This document shows, piece by piece, positions 7,710 through 16,988 of a DNA stretch of 64,000 bases. This stretch comes from Stakelama portus (GTDB taxonomy: Bacteria > Pseudomonadota > Alphaproteobacteria > Sphingomonadales > Sphingomonadaceae): positions 248,001 through 312,000 of the forward strand of contig NZ_QFZL01000002.1 in NCBI RefSeq assembly GCF_003171655.1, in the 5' to 3' direction. Below the pieces are notes generated by a model, which searched no databases, was not told the DNA's origin, and worked only from the letters and a program-made list of their open reading frames with translations. A program made the translations under genes and the position numbers. Numbering within the stretch: position 1 is the stretch's first letter; every line of letters begins with the position of its first letter.

Positions 7710-9036
7710 TGCTCCCTCGATCTCAACCCCGGTACAGGCCGATCCGGCATCGCCGTCGCCAGTAACCAGCCTCAACGCGAAGACCGCACGGCGGCAGAAG
7801 CTTCTGCTTGGCTCCCTGGGCGCACTCGCGCTTGTCGGCGGCAGCTGGTTCATCCTGGGCGGCGACGACAAGGCGAAGAGCGATGATCCCACCGCCGCGC
7901 AGACCATCGACACGGCAGGACTCATCAATCGCGACCTTTCGCAGCGCGAGTTCGTCGCGACCTACGGCAACCGTCTCGATGCCGTGACCCGCGAGCAGAA
8001 GGCCATGAAGGACGCGAGCCTCCCGCGCGAGGAAATCGAATCCCAGCTTGCCGCGCTCAAGGCCGAGAACCAGGCCATGCGGGTCGATGGCCAGGCCGCG
8101 ATCGATGCGATCTCGGCTGAGAATGCGGATCTCAAGTCACGCCTTGCCAGCCAGTCCGCCCCTGCAGCCGCAAGCCTGCCGCCACCGGCCTATGGCCCGC
8201 AGGCGGGTGGCTACGATGCGCGCGGCCGACCGGTTCAGCCTGCTCCCGCGGGTGCTGCGCTGGGCGCGAACGAAACCGGCCTGCCCGGTCCCGGTGAGGT
8301 CAAACTCATGAGCTTCACCTCCGACAAGGCAGGAGCCAGTGGACTGCGAGCGGCTCGCCCGGAAGCGCCGCCGGTGGTGGTCGAGGACTCGCCGGATTAT
8401 CTGCCGCCCAATTCCTATGCTCCTGCCAAGGTCATTGTCGGCGTCGATGCATCAGCGGGCGTCGCGAGCCAGACCGATCCGCTTCCCGTGGTGCTGCGCA
8501 TTACCGGTCCGGCGCGATCGGTCATGCAGAACGGCAAGGTTCTGACCACGCGGCTTCAGGGCTGCATCGTCAATGGCGCAGCGCGCGGCGATCTCTCGTC
8601 CGAAAAGGTTTACGTGAAGCTGGCGCGGATGACCTGCGACCAGCCCGGTGGGCGCGTCGCGGTGAGCGAGGTCAAAGGCTTCATCAGCTTTGCTGGAAAA
8701 TCGGGCGTGCGTGGCCGTGTCGTCAGCCGCGAGGGCAGCCTTGTCAGCCAGGCTCTGCTTGCCGGGATTGTCGGCGGGTTCGGGCGCGGCTTTTCGGCGA
8801 ACGCCAACAGCGTCTTCTCCGGCGTCACGACCAATGCCGATGGCACCCGCTCGAAGCTCTCTGCCGGCGACATCCTCGGCGGTGGGCTCGGCCAGGGCGC
8901 TGCCGATGCCGCCGATACGGTCAGCAAATATCTGATCGAGCGCGCCGAACAATACCAACCCGTCGTCGAGATGCCGACCGGCATCGATGTCGAGATCGTC
9001 TTCCTCGACGGCGTCTACGTGAGGAACTCCCAATGA
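7702..9036 (+). CDS. traB: TraB, VirB10-like core complex protein
   Basis: A 444-residue protein with a cytoplasmic N-terminus, a membrane helix at about residues 34-52 (LLGSLGALALVGGSWFIL), a coiled-coil segment near residues 90-150 (REEIESQLAALKAEN), a proline/glycine-rich periplasmic linker, and a C-terminal VirB10/TraB beta-barrel with an ARMTCDQ segment and a glycine-rich antenna region. It spans both membranes and links the inner-membrane motors with the TraK/TraV ring. The start overlaps the end of traK; the stop overlaps the next gene as ATGA. Confidence 0.92.
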   Translation: MTDAPSISTPVQADPASPSPVTSLNAKTARRQKLLLGSLGALALVGGSWFILGGDDKAKSDDPTAAQTIDTAGLINRDLSQREFVATYGNRLDAVTREQKAMKDASLPREEIESQLAALKAENQAMRVDGQAAIDAISAENADLKSRLASQSAPAAASLPPPAYGPQAGGYDARGRPVQPAPAGAALGANETGLPGPGEVKLMSFTSDKAGASGLRAARPEAPPVVVEDSPDYLPPNSYAPAKVIVGVDASAGVASQTDPLPVVLRITGPARSVMQNGKVLTTRLQGCIVNGAARGDLSSEKVYVKLARMTCDQPGGRVAVSEVKGFISFAGKSGVRGRVVSREGSLVSQALLAGIVGGFGRGFSANANSVFSGVTTNADGTRSKLSAGDILGGGLGQGAADAADTVSKYLIERAEQYQPVVEMPTGIDVEIVFLDGVYVRNSQ

Positions 9037-9923
9037 CCCCCGTCACAAATGATCCAACCCCCACCAAGCCGCGGCGCTGGCTGCGACCGGTGGCGACCGT
9101 TGCTGCCGTCGTCGCCCTGTCAGCCGCAACGGGTTGGGGCGTGGCCAGCCTCGCCTCCCCGGCCCAGGCTCCCGACACGGCAAAGGTGCGCGCCGCGCTC
9201 AAGCTGCGCCTCCCGAAGACGCCGATCGACGCCATCACCTGCGATGGCCTTGGCGGCCTGTGCGAAGTCGCCTCGAAATCGACGCTGTTCTACGTCGATC
9301 GCGCGGCCAAATATCTGGTGATCGGGCGCATCTACGACATGGAGGCGCGGCAAGACCTGACGGCAGCCCGTCTCCTCGCACTCAACCCAGACTTGCTGGC
9401 TGCTGGTGCTGCACGGCGGAGCAATGCCAACGAAGAAAGCCAGCCCGCCCCGCGCGCCACCCCGCAGAAGGTATCGCTCGCCGGCCTGCCCGCGAACGGC
9501 GCGATCACCTGGGGACCAGCCAACGGCCCCAAGGTCGTCGTCTTCTCCGATTTCCACTGCGGCTACTGCAAGAAGCTCGAAGCCGAACTGAAGGCGATCG
9601 GCGCGCGCGTCGAGGAGCGGCCCATTTCGATCTTCGGGGCCGACAGCCGCCGCGATGCCGAACGGGTGCTGTGCTCGCCGCGCCCCGAGCTGTCCCTGCA
9701 TATGGCCTATTCGGGTCTCGCCCTCGCCAACCCGAAGCCGTGCGACACGAGCGGGCTCGATGCCAACGAGGCCTTTGCCAAGGCCCATGGCTTCAACGGA
9801 ACGCCGGTGATCGTACGCCCGTCGGACGGCGCGATCCTTGAAGGGTATCGCCCGGCTTCCGTGCTCCGCGAATTCCTCAAGCCCGCAAAAGCGGCAGCCC
9901 CCGCTCCGGCCAAGAAAGGATAA
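9033..9923 (+). CDS. DsbC-type periplasmic thiol-disulfide isomerase of the T4SS
   Basis: The 296-residue protein is anchored by an N-terminal membrane helix (residues 18-42) followed by a DsbC-like dimerisation domain (LKLRLPKTPIDAITCDG) and a thioredoxin fold with the redox motif CGYC near residue 175, in FSDFHCGYCKKLE. A conserved TPV cis-proline segment (NGTPVIV) lies near residue 255. It isomerises disulfides in exported transfer proteins such as the cysteine-rich TraN and TraU encoded downstream. It occupies the place taken by trbB/dsbC in F-like systems. It overlaps traB by four bases. Confidence 0.88.
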   Translation: MTPVTNDPTPTKPRRWLRPVATVAAVVALSAATGWGVASLASPAQAPDTAKVRAALKLRLPKTPIDAITCDGLGGLCEVASKSTLFYVDRAAKYLVIGRIYDMEARQDLTAARLLALNPDLLAAGAARRSNANEESQPAPRATPQKVSLAGLPANGAITWGPANGPKVVVFSDFHCGYCKKLEAELKAIGARVEERPISIFGADSRRDAERVLCSPRPELSLHMAYSGLALANPKPCDTSGLDANEAFAKAHGFNGTPVIVRPSDGAILEGYRPASVLREFLKPAKAAAPAPAKKG

Positions 9924-9928
9924 TCGTC

Positions 9929-10672
9929 ATGGGATTTTCCCGCCGTATTCTCGCCTCTGCCTGCCTTGCCGTGCTGACCAGCGGCTGCGCCACCTTCGGC
10001 ACCAATATCGAAGGCGATTTCACCTGTCGTGCTCCCAAGGGCGATTGCGCACCCAGCCAGGTGATCGATGCCCGCGCGACCAAGGATTTGTCCGCGACCG
10101 GACCGGTCCAGGACGGCTTGCGTCCTCCTGTCCCCGTCGCATCCGGCGATCAGGGCCGCACCTCCGAACGTACGCTCAGGATCGTCTTTCCGGCGCACAT
10201 CGATGAATCCGGAACGCTGCACGACGATGCGGTCGCCTGGGCGGTGGTCGAAAATCCGCGCTGGGCCGCAGAACTGCGCCGCAAGGCAGGCGAGGATACC
10301 GCCCCGCCGCTGATGCGGCAGCTCAGGCGCCAGCTGAAGGCCGCACAGGCCAAGAGCGATCTCCTGAACGAAACCACGGCCCTTCCCCAGGCCAAACAGC
10401 CTGATGCCGAGACGTTCGATCTCGGTCAGCCCTTTCAGCCTTCGTCCTCGCTCGAGGACATCTCCTCTGCCTCGCCGCTGGTCCTCCCCTCCACGGCGCG
10501 CGAGGCCGTTGCCGGTGCGAGCGCACCGGCGGTCGAGGGGTTCGACATGGCGCAGCCCCCGCATGATCGAACCCCTCGGCCCTCTGCCGACAAGGCCCCG
10601 CTGATCTTCCCGACCATCGAGGCGATCGAGGCCGCCAAGAACGCCGCCAAGGCACAAAAGGAGCCCAAGTGA
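9929..10672 (+). CDS. traV: TraV, outer-membrane lipoprotein of the core complex
   Basis: The 247-residue protein starts with a lipoprotein signal whose lipobox is LTSGC (cysteine near residue 19), followed by the TraV-like motif CRAPKGDCAPSQ. The C-terminal half is proline/alanine-rich and longer than F TraV (171 residues). TraV is the VirB7-like lipoprotein that anchors the TraK/TraB ring to the outer membrane. Its stop overlaps the traC start by one base. Confidence 0.85.
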   Translation: MGFSRRILASACLAVLTSGCATFGTNIEGDFTCRAPKGDCAPSQVIDARATKDLSATGPVQDGLRPPVPVASGDQGRTSERTLRIVFPAHIDESGTLHDDAVAWAVVENPRWAAELRRKAGEDTAPPLMRQLRRQLKAAQAKSDLLNETTALPQAKQPDAETFDLGQPFQPSSSLEDISSASPLVLPSTAREAVAGASAPAVEGFDMAQPPHDRTPRPSADKAPLIFPTIEAIEAAKNAAKAQKEPK

Positions 10673-13218
10673 TGGCCGAGAAACTCAAGACGATTGTCGA
10701 CAGGCTCCTCACCGGCCTTCTGGGCGATGCCGAGCACGCTGAACATGACCGGCCTGCCCTGATGCTCGATCTGCTGTCGGACTGGCTCCCCTACCGGGTC
10801 TATGATCCGACGAGCCGGCTCTATTTCAACGCGCGCTCCAAAGGCTTCGTGCTCTCGGTCACTCCTCTGATCGGGGCGGACGAACGCACTGGCGAGATCC
10901 TCGGGTCGTTCTTCTCCGAAGGGCTTCCGGCAGGCGCCTGTCTCCAGGTTCTGCATCTCGCATCCCCGCGCATCAGCCGGATCGTCGCACCCTGGTTTGC
11001 GCCGCGCTATGTTCAGGGCGGCGTCTACGAGGCGATTGCCCGTCACCGCGCCCGGCGGCTCTACGGCCTCGTCTGGGAATCGGGCTCGCAGGATGCGCCC
11101 TTCCACGCCCGGCACCATCAGGTCATCGTTTCGGTCGGTGTGCCTGCGTCCAAAGCAGTCAGCAATGAGGATCTCAAGCAGACCCGCGACGGCCTTATTG
11201 CCATGCTGAAGTCGCTCAATCTGGGCGTGGCCGAAGTCGAGCCCCAGCAACTGATCGCGATCATCGACGACCTGACCTCGCCAACCACCGCGCCGCAGGA
11301 CGATGCCGTGCCTTACAATCCCAACGACGCCATCGCGGCCCAGGCAATCCGGCACGATATCGAGCTCGTCATCCACGAAGACCGGATGCGGCTCGTCACC
11401 GAGCGGTTTCGTGCGACGGGCAAGATCGAGGACGGCGTTCCCGAGATCGGCACGGTCTACCCCGATGCCTTCGACGTGCGGCATTTTTCCTCGCGCAACA
11501 TGCCCCAGCGCTGGGCGCCGTGGGAATGCGCACGGCTCATCGGCGACATGTTCACCGACAAGCTGCGCTTCCCCTGCCCGGCGGCAACGATGCTGTGCCT
11601 CGTCTATCCCGATCAGGAAGCCGCTTCGGCCAAGGCCGGCTTCAAGTTCATGCGTACGACGAGCCTTGCCGGAACGCGCAGCGCGCGTTTCCTGCCCCGC
11701 ATCGGCGAGCAAGCGGCCGAGTGGCAGCATGTGCAATCCGAGCTGCAGGAAGGCCGACGTTTGGTGCGGGTCTTCTATGGCCTGACGACCTACTCCCCGC
11801 TCGGCCGCGGGGACCGCGACGAACGCGCGATCAAGTCGATCTACAAGGCGGCGGGCTGGGATCTTGCCGATGAGCGATACCTGCAGATCCAGGGGCTGCT
11901 CGCGGCCATGCCGATGACGCTGGCCGATGGGCTTGGCGCGGACATGGAGCGCCTCAAGCGCTTCAAGACCGTGCTCTCGACGACAGCGGCCAATATCGCT
12001 CCCATGCAGGGCGAATATCTCGGCAGCGTCCATCCGCACCTGCTGTTCGTGGGCCGACGCGGTCAGCCCTTCTTCTGGTCGCCGTTCGAGAACGATGCTG
12101 GCAACCACAATGTCGCGATCTGCGGCAAATCCGGCTCGGGGAAGTCTGTGCTGCTCCAGGAAATGTGCGCGGCGCTTCGGGGTGCGGGCGCGCAGGTCGT
12201 GGTCATCGACGACGGACGCAGCTTCGAGCATTCGGTGAAGCTGCAAGGCGGCCGGTTCGTCGAGTTCACGATGAAGGCGGGCTTCTGCCTCAATCCGTTC
12301 TCGATGATCGATGGCGAGCGCGCGGCCGAAGACGAGGATTACCGGCTCGACTGCTTCGGCATGGTCAAGGCGATCGTCGGCCAAATGGCGCGACACAGCG
12401 CAAAGCTTAACGACACCGAGCGCGGCCTGATCGACCGGGCGGTTAACATGGTCTGGAGCGACCGGGGCGTCGATGCCTCGATCACCGGCGTCGGCGAAGC
12501 GCTGGCCGGTCTCGGCAATGAAGCCGCGAGCGATCTCGCCACGGCGCTTGCGCCATACATGGCCGGCGGCACCTATGGCGCCTTCTTCGAAGGCCAGGCG
12601 AGCCTCGATCTCGACACCGACTTTACCGTCTTCGAGATGTCGGACCTTGCCACCCGCGAGGAACTGCGCAGCGTCGTTCTCTCGGCGATCATGTTCATGA
12701 CCAGCCAGGCCATGACCCGCAGCCCGCGCTCGGTGAGGAAGCTGCTCTTGATCGATGAGGCGTGGTCGATGCTCAAGGGCGGCTCGATGGGCGAGTTCGT
12801 CGAAACCTATGCCCGCACTTGCCGCAAATATGGCGGGGCGCTGGCAACCGCGACGCAGTCACTCAACGACTATTACAAGTCCGACGGCGCGACCGCTGCG
12901 CTGGAAAACAGCGACTGGATGCTGATCCTCCAGCAGAAGCCCGAGACGATCGCCGATTTCAAGGCGTCAAAACGCCTCGACATGGACGACCGCACCGAGA
13001 CCCTGATCCGCAGCCTGAAGCGTTCGGGCAGCGACTATTCTGAAGTCTTCATCAAGGGCCCGGAGACCGAAGCCATCGGCCGGCTCGTCCTCGACGACTA
13101 TTCGGCGACGCTGTTCTCAAGCTCGCCCCAGACCTTTGCCGCGATCGATGCCGAAATCGCGCGCGGCCACCAGCTTGCCGACGCGATCGAACGGATCGCC
13201 TTTGCCAATCGAACCTGA
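10672..13218 (+). CDS. traC: TraC, VirB4-like T4SS ATPase
   Basis: The 848-residue protein is close in size to F TraC (875). The N-terminal TraC_F domain is followed by a P-loop ATPase with Walker A GKSGSGKS near residue 485 and Walker B LLLIDEAW near residue 690, then ATATQSLND and the C-terminal ATPase subdomain. It powers pilus assembly at the cytoplasmic face of the inner membrane. The start is ATG 10672 after AAAAGGAG; the preceding GTG in frame is less likely. Confidence 0.95.
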   Translation: MAEKLKTIVDRLLTGLLGDAEHAEHDRPALMLDLLSDWLPYRVYDPTSRLYFNARSKGFVLSVTPLIGADERTGEILGSFFSEGLPAGACLQVLHLASPRISRIVAPWFAPRYVQGGVYEAIARHRARRLYGLVWESGSQDAPFHARHHQVIVSVGVPASKAVSNEDLKQTRDGLIAMLKSLNLGVAEVEPQQLIAIIDDLTSPTTAPQDDAVPYNPNDAIAAQAIRHDIELVIHEDRMRLVTERFRATGKIEDGVPEIGTVYPDAFDVRHFSSRNMPQRWAPWECARLIGDMFTDKLRFPCPAATMLCLVYPDQEAASAKAGFKFMRTTSLAGTRSARFLPRIGEQAAEWQHVQSELQEGRRLVRVFYGLTTYSPLGRGDRDERAIKSIYKAAGWDLADERYLQIQGLLAAMPMTLADGLGADMERLKRFKTVLSTTAANIAPMQGEYLGSVHPHLLFVGRRGQPFFWSPFENDAGNHNVAICGKSGSGKSVLLQEMCAALRGAGAQVVVIDDGRSFEHSVKLQGGRFVEFTMKAGFCLNPFSMIDGERAAEDEDYRLDCFGMVKAIVGQMARHSAKLNDTERGLIDRAVNMVWSDRGVDASITGVGEALAGLGNEAASDLATALAPYMAGGTYGAFFEGQASLDLDTDFTVFEMSDLATREELRSVVLSAIMFMTSQAMTRSPRSVRKLLLIDEAWSMLKGGSMGEFVETYARTCRKYGGALATATQSLNDYYKSDGATAALENSDWMLILQQKPETIADFKASKRLDMDDRTETLIRSLKRSGSDYSEVFIKGPETEAIGRLVLDDYSATLFSSSPQTFAAIDAEIARGHQLADAIERIAFANRT

Positions 13219-13250
13219 CTTCTCCCTCCATCCAAGGACACCCAAAACCG

Positions 13251-13646
13251 ATGCCACTCCATCTCGTCACGCCGATCGACCGGGCCCAGGATGCCCGTGC
13301 CGACAGCGACAGCATCGATCTGCCGGTCAAGGGCTGGCGGTCTCATGCCGCCGACCTTTGCTACATCGTGCTTCGCGGCAGCACCTTCCTCGCCTCGAGC
13401 TACCTCATGGCGCTCGGGCTGCCGCTGCTCTTCTTCCTTCTGATTTCCGGCGGCGATGCCGGGGTCTTCTTCGCCCATCTCGCCAATATTTCGGACCGTT
13501 TTCTCGGCGCCGAGCAAGGCCGCCAGATCGGCTTCCTCGACGAGTTCAAGTTCGTCCTCATCGGTGTCGCCACGCTCGTCGTGGTCTGGCGCCTGCCGCG
13601 CTTCATCAACGATCTCGAGCGCGAGCTTTCGGGAGAAAAGCTGTGA
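13251..13646 (+). CDS. Small membrane protein of the tra operon, unknown role
   Basis: A 131-residue protein with two clear hydrophobic helices (about residues 45-65 and 100-115, the latter LIGVATLVVVW) and a short acidic loop between them. It lies between traC and trbI, in a place where F itself carries other small genes, and its stop overlaps the trbI start. No family is recognised. Given its place in a tightly packed operon, it is probably an accessory inner-membrane part of the transfer machine. Confidence 0.75.
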   Translation: MPLHLVTPIDRAQDARADSDSIDLPVKGWRSHAADLCYIVLRGSTFLASSYLMALGLPLLFFLLISGGDAGVFFAHLANISDRFLGAEQGRQIGFLDEFKFVLIGVATLVVVWRLPRFINDLERELSGEKL

Positions 13647-14050
13647 AGAACATATTGGCAACACAGTCCCTGCGCGGCCGCATGGGTGCGGTGAACTGGA
13701 CCGCCGTCGCGCTCGGTTTGAGCATGGTCGGCTCGGCGCTCTGGGGCGTTTGGGCGACCGACAAGTTGCTCGCGCTCGATAAGCGCGAAGTGGTGACCGT
13801 GCAGCTGAGCCGCATCATGGGCGACTTCATCGAAGCCGAGGCGCGCGCGGGCCGACCGCCAGAAGAAACCAAGATGCGCGTCCAGGCCTATCTCCAGGCG
13901 GTCGAAGCCTCGGTCGAACATCTGGGCCGCGAGGGCCGCACGGTCCTTGTCGCCGAAGCGGTAGTGGCCGGCAGCACGCCCGATCTCACCGAAGCCGTGC
14001 GCGCCGATGTCGCGCGCCGCGTGGGAGCCATTCCCGATGCGCGCCGCTGA
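13643..14050 (+). CDS. trbI: TrbI, F-type transfer accessory protein
   Basis: A 135-residue protein (F TrbI is 128) with one N-terminal membrane helix (VNWTAVALGLSMVGSALWGV) and a periplasmic helical segment ending in VGAIPDARR. This matches the TrbI_Ftype family, an inner-membrane protein that affects pilus extension and retraction. The start is GTG 13643, with GGGAGAAAAG just upstream, overlapping the stop of the previous gene; ATG 13682 is an alternative. The 3' end overlaps the S26 peptidase by 14 bases. Confidence 0.85.
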   Translation: MKNILATQSLRGRMGAVNWTAVALGLSMVGSALWGVWATDKLLALDKREVVTVQLSRIMGDFIEAEARAGRPPEETKMRVQAYLQAVEASVEHLGREGRTVLVAEAVVAGSTPDLTEAVRADVARRVGAIPDARR

Positions 14051-14561
14051 TCTTGTCCTCCACTCGCCAACCGGGCGGCGCCTCGCGCTGTGGGCAGGGC
14101 TTGGCGCGGCAGCGCTCGCGCTCACCTCCCTCGCCGCCTTCTCGAAGGACCACGCGCTGATGATCAACGCCAGTCCGAGCCTGCCTTACTGGGCGATCTG
14201 GCTGACACGCGGCGCGCTGCCGCAGCGCGGCGAGATCATCCTGTTCGATCCGCCCGCCTCGCCGCTGCTCGAAAGGCACTTCGGCAAGAAGCCCAGGCCG
14301 TTCGGCAAGAAGGTGAGCGGCATGCCTGGCGATATCGTGACCGAAAAGGAGCGCAGCTTCTTCGTCAATGGCCGCAAGGTTGCTGTAGCCAAGCGGGCAA
14401 GCCGTTTCGGTGAACCGCTGGCGCTCGGTCCGACAGGCGTGGTGCCTCAAGGCTGCTATTTCGTCACCACCGCGCACAAGGACGGTTTCGACAGCCGCTA
14501 TGCGGCGATCGGGTGGATCTGCGCCAGGCGCATTCTCGGGGTCGGAAGGCCGATCCTGTGA
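14037..14561 (+). CDS. TraF-type S26 signal peptidase of conjugation
   Basis: A 174-residue protein with one N-terminal membrane helix (LGAAALALTSLAAF) and the S26C peptidase signature: the SPSLPYWAIW segment carrying the catalytic serine and GKKVSGMPGD carrying the lysine, followed by the conserved C-terminal GRPIL. It is like RP4 TraF, which processes and cyclises pilin, or otherwise matures transfer proteins in the periplasm. This family is distinct from the F-type TraF at 18687 although the name is shared. It overlaps trbI and traW on either side. Confidence 0.88.
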   Translation: MRAADLVLHSPTGRRLALWAGLGAAALALTSLAAFSKDHALMINASPSLPYWAIWLTRGALPQRGEIILFDPPASPLLERHFGKKPRPFGKKVSGMPGDIVTEKERSFFVNGRKVAVAKRASRFGEPLALGPTGVVPQGCYFVTTAHKDGFDSRYAAIGWICARRILGVGRPIL

Positions 14562-15202
14562 CACCGCTGCGCGCCGCCCCATTCCTCGTAGCCGGTCTTC
14601 TGATGGCCGCGCCGGCAAGCGCCCGCGACTACGGCCAGCAAGGCACGGTCTGGTCCGTGATCGAGCCTGACCTGCTCGAGCAAATCCATGCGCGCCTCAC
14701 CCATCTCGAGAAGACCGGCGAGACGGCCAAGCTCAACGAAGAGCTGAAGCGGCGCACGATCGCACGCGTCAACCGCCCTGAGCCAGTCGCGGGGATCAAT
14801 GCCGCGGCGGCGGCGCGTAGCTGGCGATTTGATCCGACGATCAGCGTCGAGCGCGACATTGCCGACGACAAGGGCCGGGTGATCGTGGCCGCCGGAACAC
14901 GAGTCAATCCGCTCGACACCGTACCGCTGCGTGTGCCGCTGGTATTCCTCGACGGCGATGATCCCGAGCAGCTTGCCTGGGCAACCCGGCGCTATGCCAG
15001 CACCAAGGCCAAACTCATCCTCGTTCGCGGCGCGCCGCTTGAACTGATGAAGGCCCGCCAGCGCCGCTTCTATTTCGACCAGGGCGGCAGCCTCGTGAAG
15101 CATTTCGGCATCCGAGCCGTGCCCGCAACCGTCGAGCAGCAGGGCCGCGTCCTCATCATTACCGAGCAGCCGGTTCGCCCCAAGGAGCGCGCATCGTCAT
15201 GA
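14558..15202 (+). CDS. traW: TraW, pilus assembly periplasmic protein
   Basis: The 214-residue protein is the same size as F TraW (210). It has a short signal peptide ending in PASA, an N-terminal helical part (VIEPDLLEQIHARL), and a C-terminal part with GIRAVPATVEQQG like that of the TrbC-interacting thioredoxin-like region. TraW works with TrbC and TraU in pilus extension. The start GTG 14558 overlaps the previous stop; the stop overlaps traU. Confidence 0.9.
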   Translation: MTPLRAAPFLVAGLLMAAPASARDYGQQGTVWSVIEPDLLEQIHARLTHLEKTGETAKLNEELKRRTIARVNRPEPVAGINAAAAARSWRFDPTISVERDIADDKGRVIVAAGTRVNPLDTVPLRVPLVFLDGDDPEQLAWATRRYASTKAKLILVRGAPLELMKARQRRFYFDQGGSLVKHFGIRAVPATVEQQGRVLIITEQPVRPKERASS

Positions 15203-16227
15203 GCAAAAAAAATCGTCTTCTCGCATGGGTATGCTGCGCGATCCTTGCATGCAGTCTCAGTCTTGCTGCGGCTTCGCCAGCGCATGCTTCTGCCGGTCCG
15301 GGCCGCTGCACAGGCAAGTTCGTCAATCCGATCACGGACATCTGCTGGTCGTGCCTGTTTCCGATCTCGGTTGGCGGCCTGAAGATCTGGCCGTCAAGCC
15401 GTCCCGACACGAGCAACCCGACGCTTCCCGTTTGCCTCTGCGGTTTGCGGCCGGGCATCGCCATGGGCTTCTGGGAGCCGGTGCGACTTGCCGACGTCAG
15501 CATGAAGCCCTGGTGCTTCGTCAATCTCGGCGGGATGAAACTCGATCCCGGCTTCGACATCGGGTTCAAGTCGATGGCCGGTCCTTCGGCGGTGGGCGGC
15601 GCGACGCAGTACAATTCGCAGTGGCATGTCCACTGGTATGCCTATCCGCTGATCTACTGGATGGAGATCGTCGCCGATTTCCTGTGCCTCGAACAGGGCT
15701 CGGTCGACATTCTCTACATCACCGAGATCGATCCGCTCTGGCAGGACAGCGAGCTCACCGCGATCATCAATCCCGAAGCGGTTCTCTTCGCCAATCCGCT
15801 CGCGCTTGCGGCCTGTGCGGCTGACTGCGTTGCTGCGACGGCCAAGCTCCCGACCGACGAACTCTTCTGGTGCGCTGGATGCCAGGGCAGCATGTATCCC
15901 TTGAACGGGAATGTCTCGGCGACGATCGGGCACGTCCAGGCATCGCGGCTCGCCCTCGCCCGCTTCTCCTACAAGCTCCACCGCGAACTCGTCGCCTGGG
16001 GCACGATGGGCAGCAAGGGGCTTTGCGGCAAGTATCTGATGCCGGTGATGAGGAAGCAGCAATACCGCTTCCAGGCCACCAATCCCAATCCGCAGACCAA
16101 GGGCCGCTACGCCTGCGCGCCCATTGGCGCCTCCACCACCTTCATGTCGGCAGGTCAGGTCTATCCCGCCATCGGCGAGGACATGGGCTATCTGGTCTGG
16201 CGCAAACGGAACTGCTGCGCGCTATGA
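15199..16227 (+). CDS. traU: TraU, pilus assembly and DNA transfer protein
   Basis: A 342-residue periplasmic protein (F TraU is 330) with a signal peptide and many cysteines, including CWSCLFPISVGG and CLCGLRPG near the N-terminus and CNCAL-like cysteines at the C-terminus (KRNCCAL). This pattern marks TraU, which is needed for DNA transfer and depends on disulfide formation. It overlaps traW by 4 bases and trbC by 4 bases. Confidence 0.93.
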   Translation: MSKKNRLLAWVCCAILACSLSLAAASPAHASAGPGRCTGKFVNPITDICWSCLFPISVGGLKIWPSSRPDTSNPTLPVCLCGLRPGIAMGFWEPVRLADVSMKPWCFVNLGGMKLDPGFDIGFKSMAGPSAVGGATQYNSQWHVHWYAYPLIYWMEIVADFLCLEQGSVDILYITEIDPLWQDSELTAIINPEAVLFANPLALAACAADCVAATAKLPTDELFWCAGCQGSMYPLNGNVSATIGHVQASRLALARFSYKLHRELVAWGTMGSKGLCGKYLMPVMRKQQYRFQATNPNPQTKGRYACAPIGASTTFMSAGQVYPAIGEDMGYLVWRKRNCCAL

Positions 16228-16988
16228 AAATACTCCCTCATCTCCTTGTAATCGCGTCGATCACTGGCGCCGCCGCTATGGCGGGAGCCGCAGCGCAGAC
16301 AAGCGAGCCGGAGCTCGATCTCGAAGCAATCCGCGCCCGCGCCAAGGTCGAGGCGAGCGAAGCCGATGCGCTTGCCGCCAGTGCCCGCGCGCGCGCGGAA
16401 GCTGTCCTTAGCCAAGCCAATGACAGCGCCGCCGAAGCCCAGGCGCACGGCAAGCGCTACACCGAGCAGGCGGCAAGATCCGCGCGGCCAGAAAGCGAGG
16501 ACGTCTTCGACTTCGACAAGATGGTGGCCGACGCGGGCACCATGGCCAGCGAGGGCTTGGGTGAAGCACCCCGCTTCATCGCGTTCGCTTCGCTCTCGAT
16601 GCCGCCGGCGGCCTTGCGCGCCATGGCGGACGACGTCGCCCGTGCAGGCGGTGTGGTCGTGCTTCGCGGGCTGCCAGGGGGCAGCGCCAAGACCCTGACC
16701 GCAGCACTCGCGAAAGTCGCGGGGGACGGCGGCAAGCTCGACGCGGTCGGCATCGATCCGCGCCTGTTTCGCGCCTTCGGGATCGAGACGGTCCCCACCT
16801 ATGTGGTGACCAGCAGCGATTTCGATCTCTGCGATGGCTTCGATTGCCGAACCCAGGTTCCGCCCCACGACCGGATGAGCGGCAATGTCAGCGTGTCCTA
16901 CGCGCTCGAAACCTTCGCGCAAGGCGGCGGTCCCGGCGCGCTCCTCGCCTTCCAGCATCTCGCCCGCCTGCAACGGAGTGACCCATGA
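16224..16988 (+). CDS. trbC: TrbC, F-type pilus assembly protein
   Basis: A 254-residue periplasmic protein with a signal peptide, an alanine-rich coiled-coil at about residues 30-90, and a thioredoxin-like C-terminal domain without a CxxC. It carries FASLSMPP, VVLRGLPGG and VGIDPRLFRAFGIETVPTYVV, diagnostic of F-type TrbC. It interacts with TraW and TraU. The start overlaps traU and the stop overlaps traN. Confidence 0.92.
   Translation: MKILPHLLVIASITGAAAMAGAAAQTSEPELDLEAIRARAKVEASEADALAASARARAEAVLSQANDSAAEAQAHGKRYTEQAARSARPESEDVFDFDKMVADAGTMASEGLGEAPRFIAFASLSMPPAALRAMADDVARAGGVVVLRGLPGGSAKTLTAALAKVAGDGGKLDAVGIDPRLFRAFGIETVPTYVVTSSDFDLCDGFDCRTQVPPHDRMSGNVSVSYALETFAQGGGPGALLAFQHLARLQRSDP

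Noticed and set aside
10435..12396. A long leftward opening of about 650 codons opposite traC and traV
   Set aside because: It lies fully antisense to two well-supported genes, has arginine/histidine-rich low-sense composition, and arises from GC-rich codon bias.
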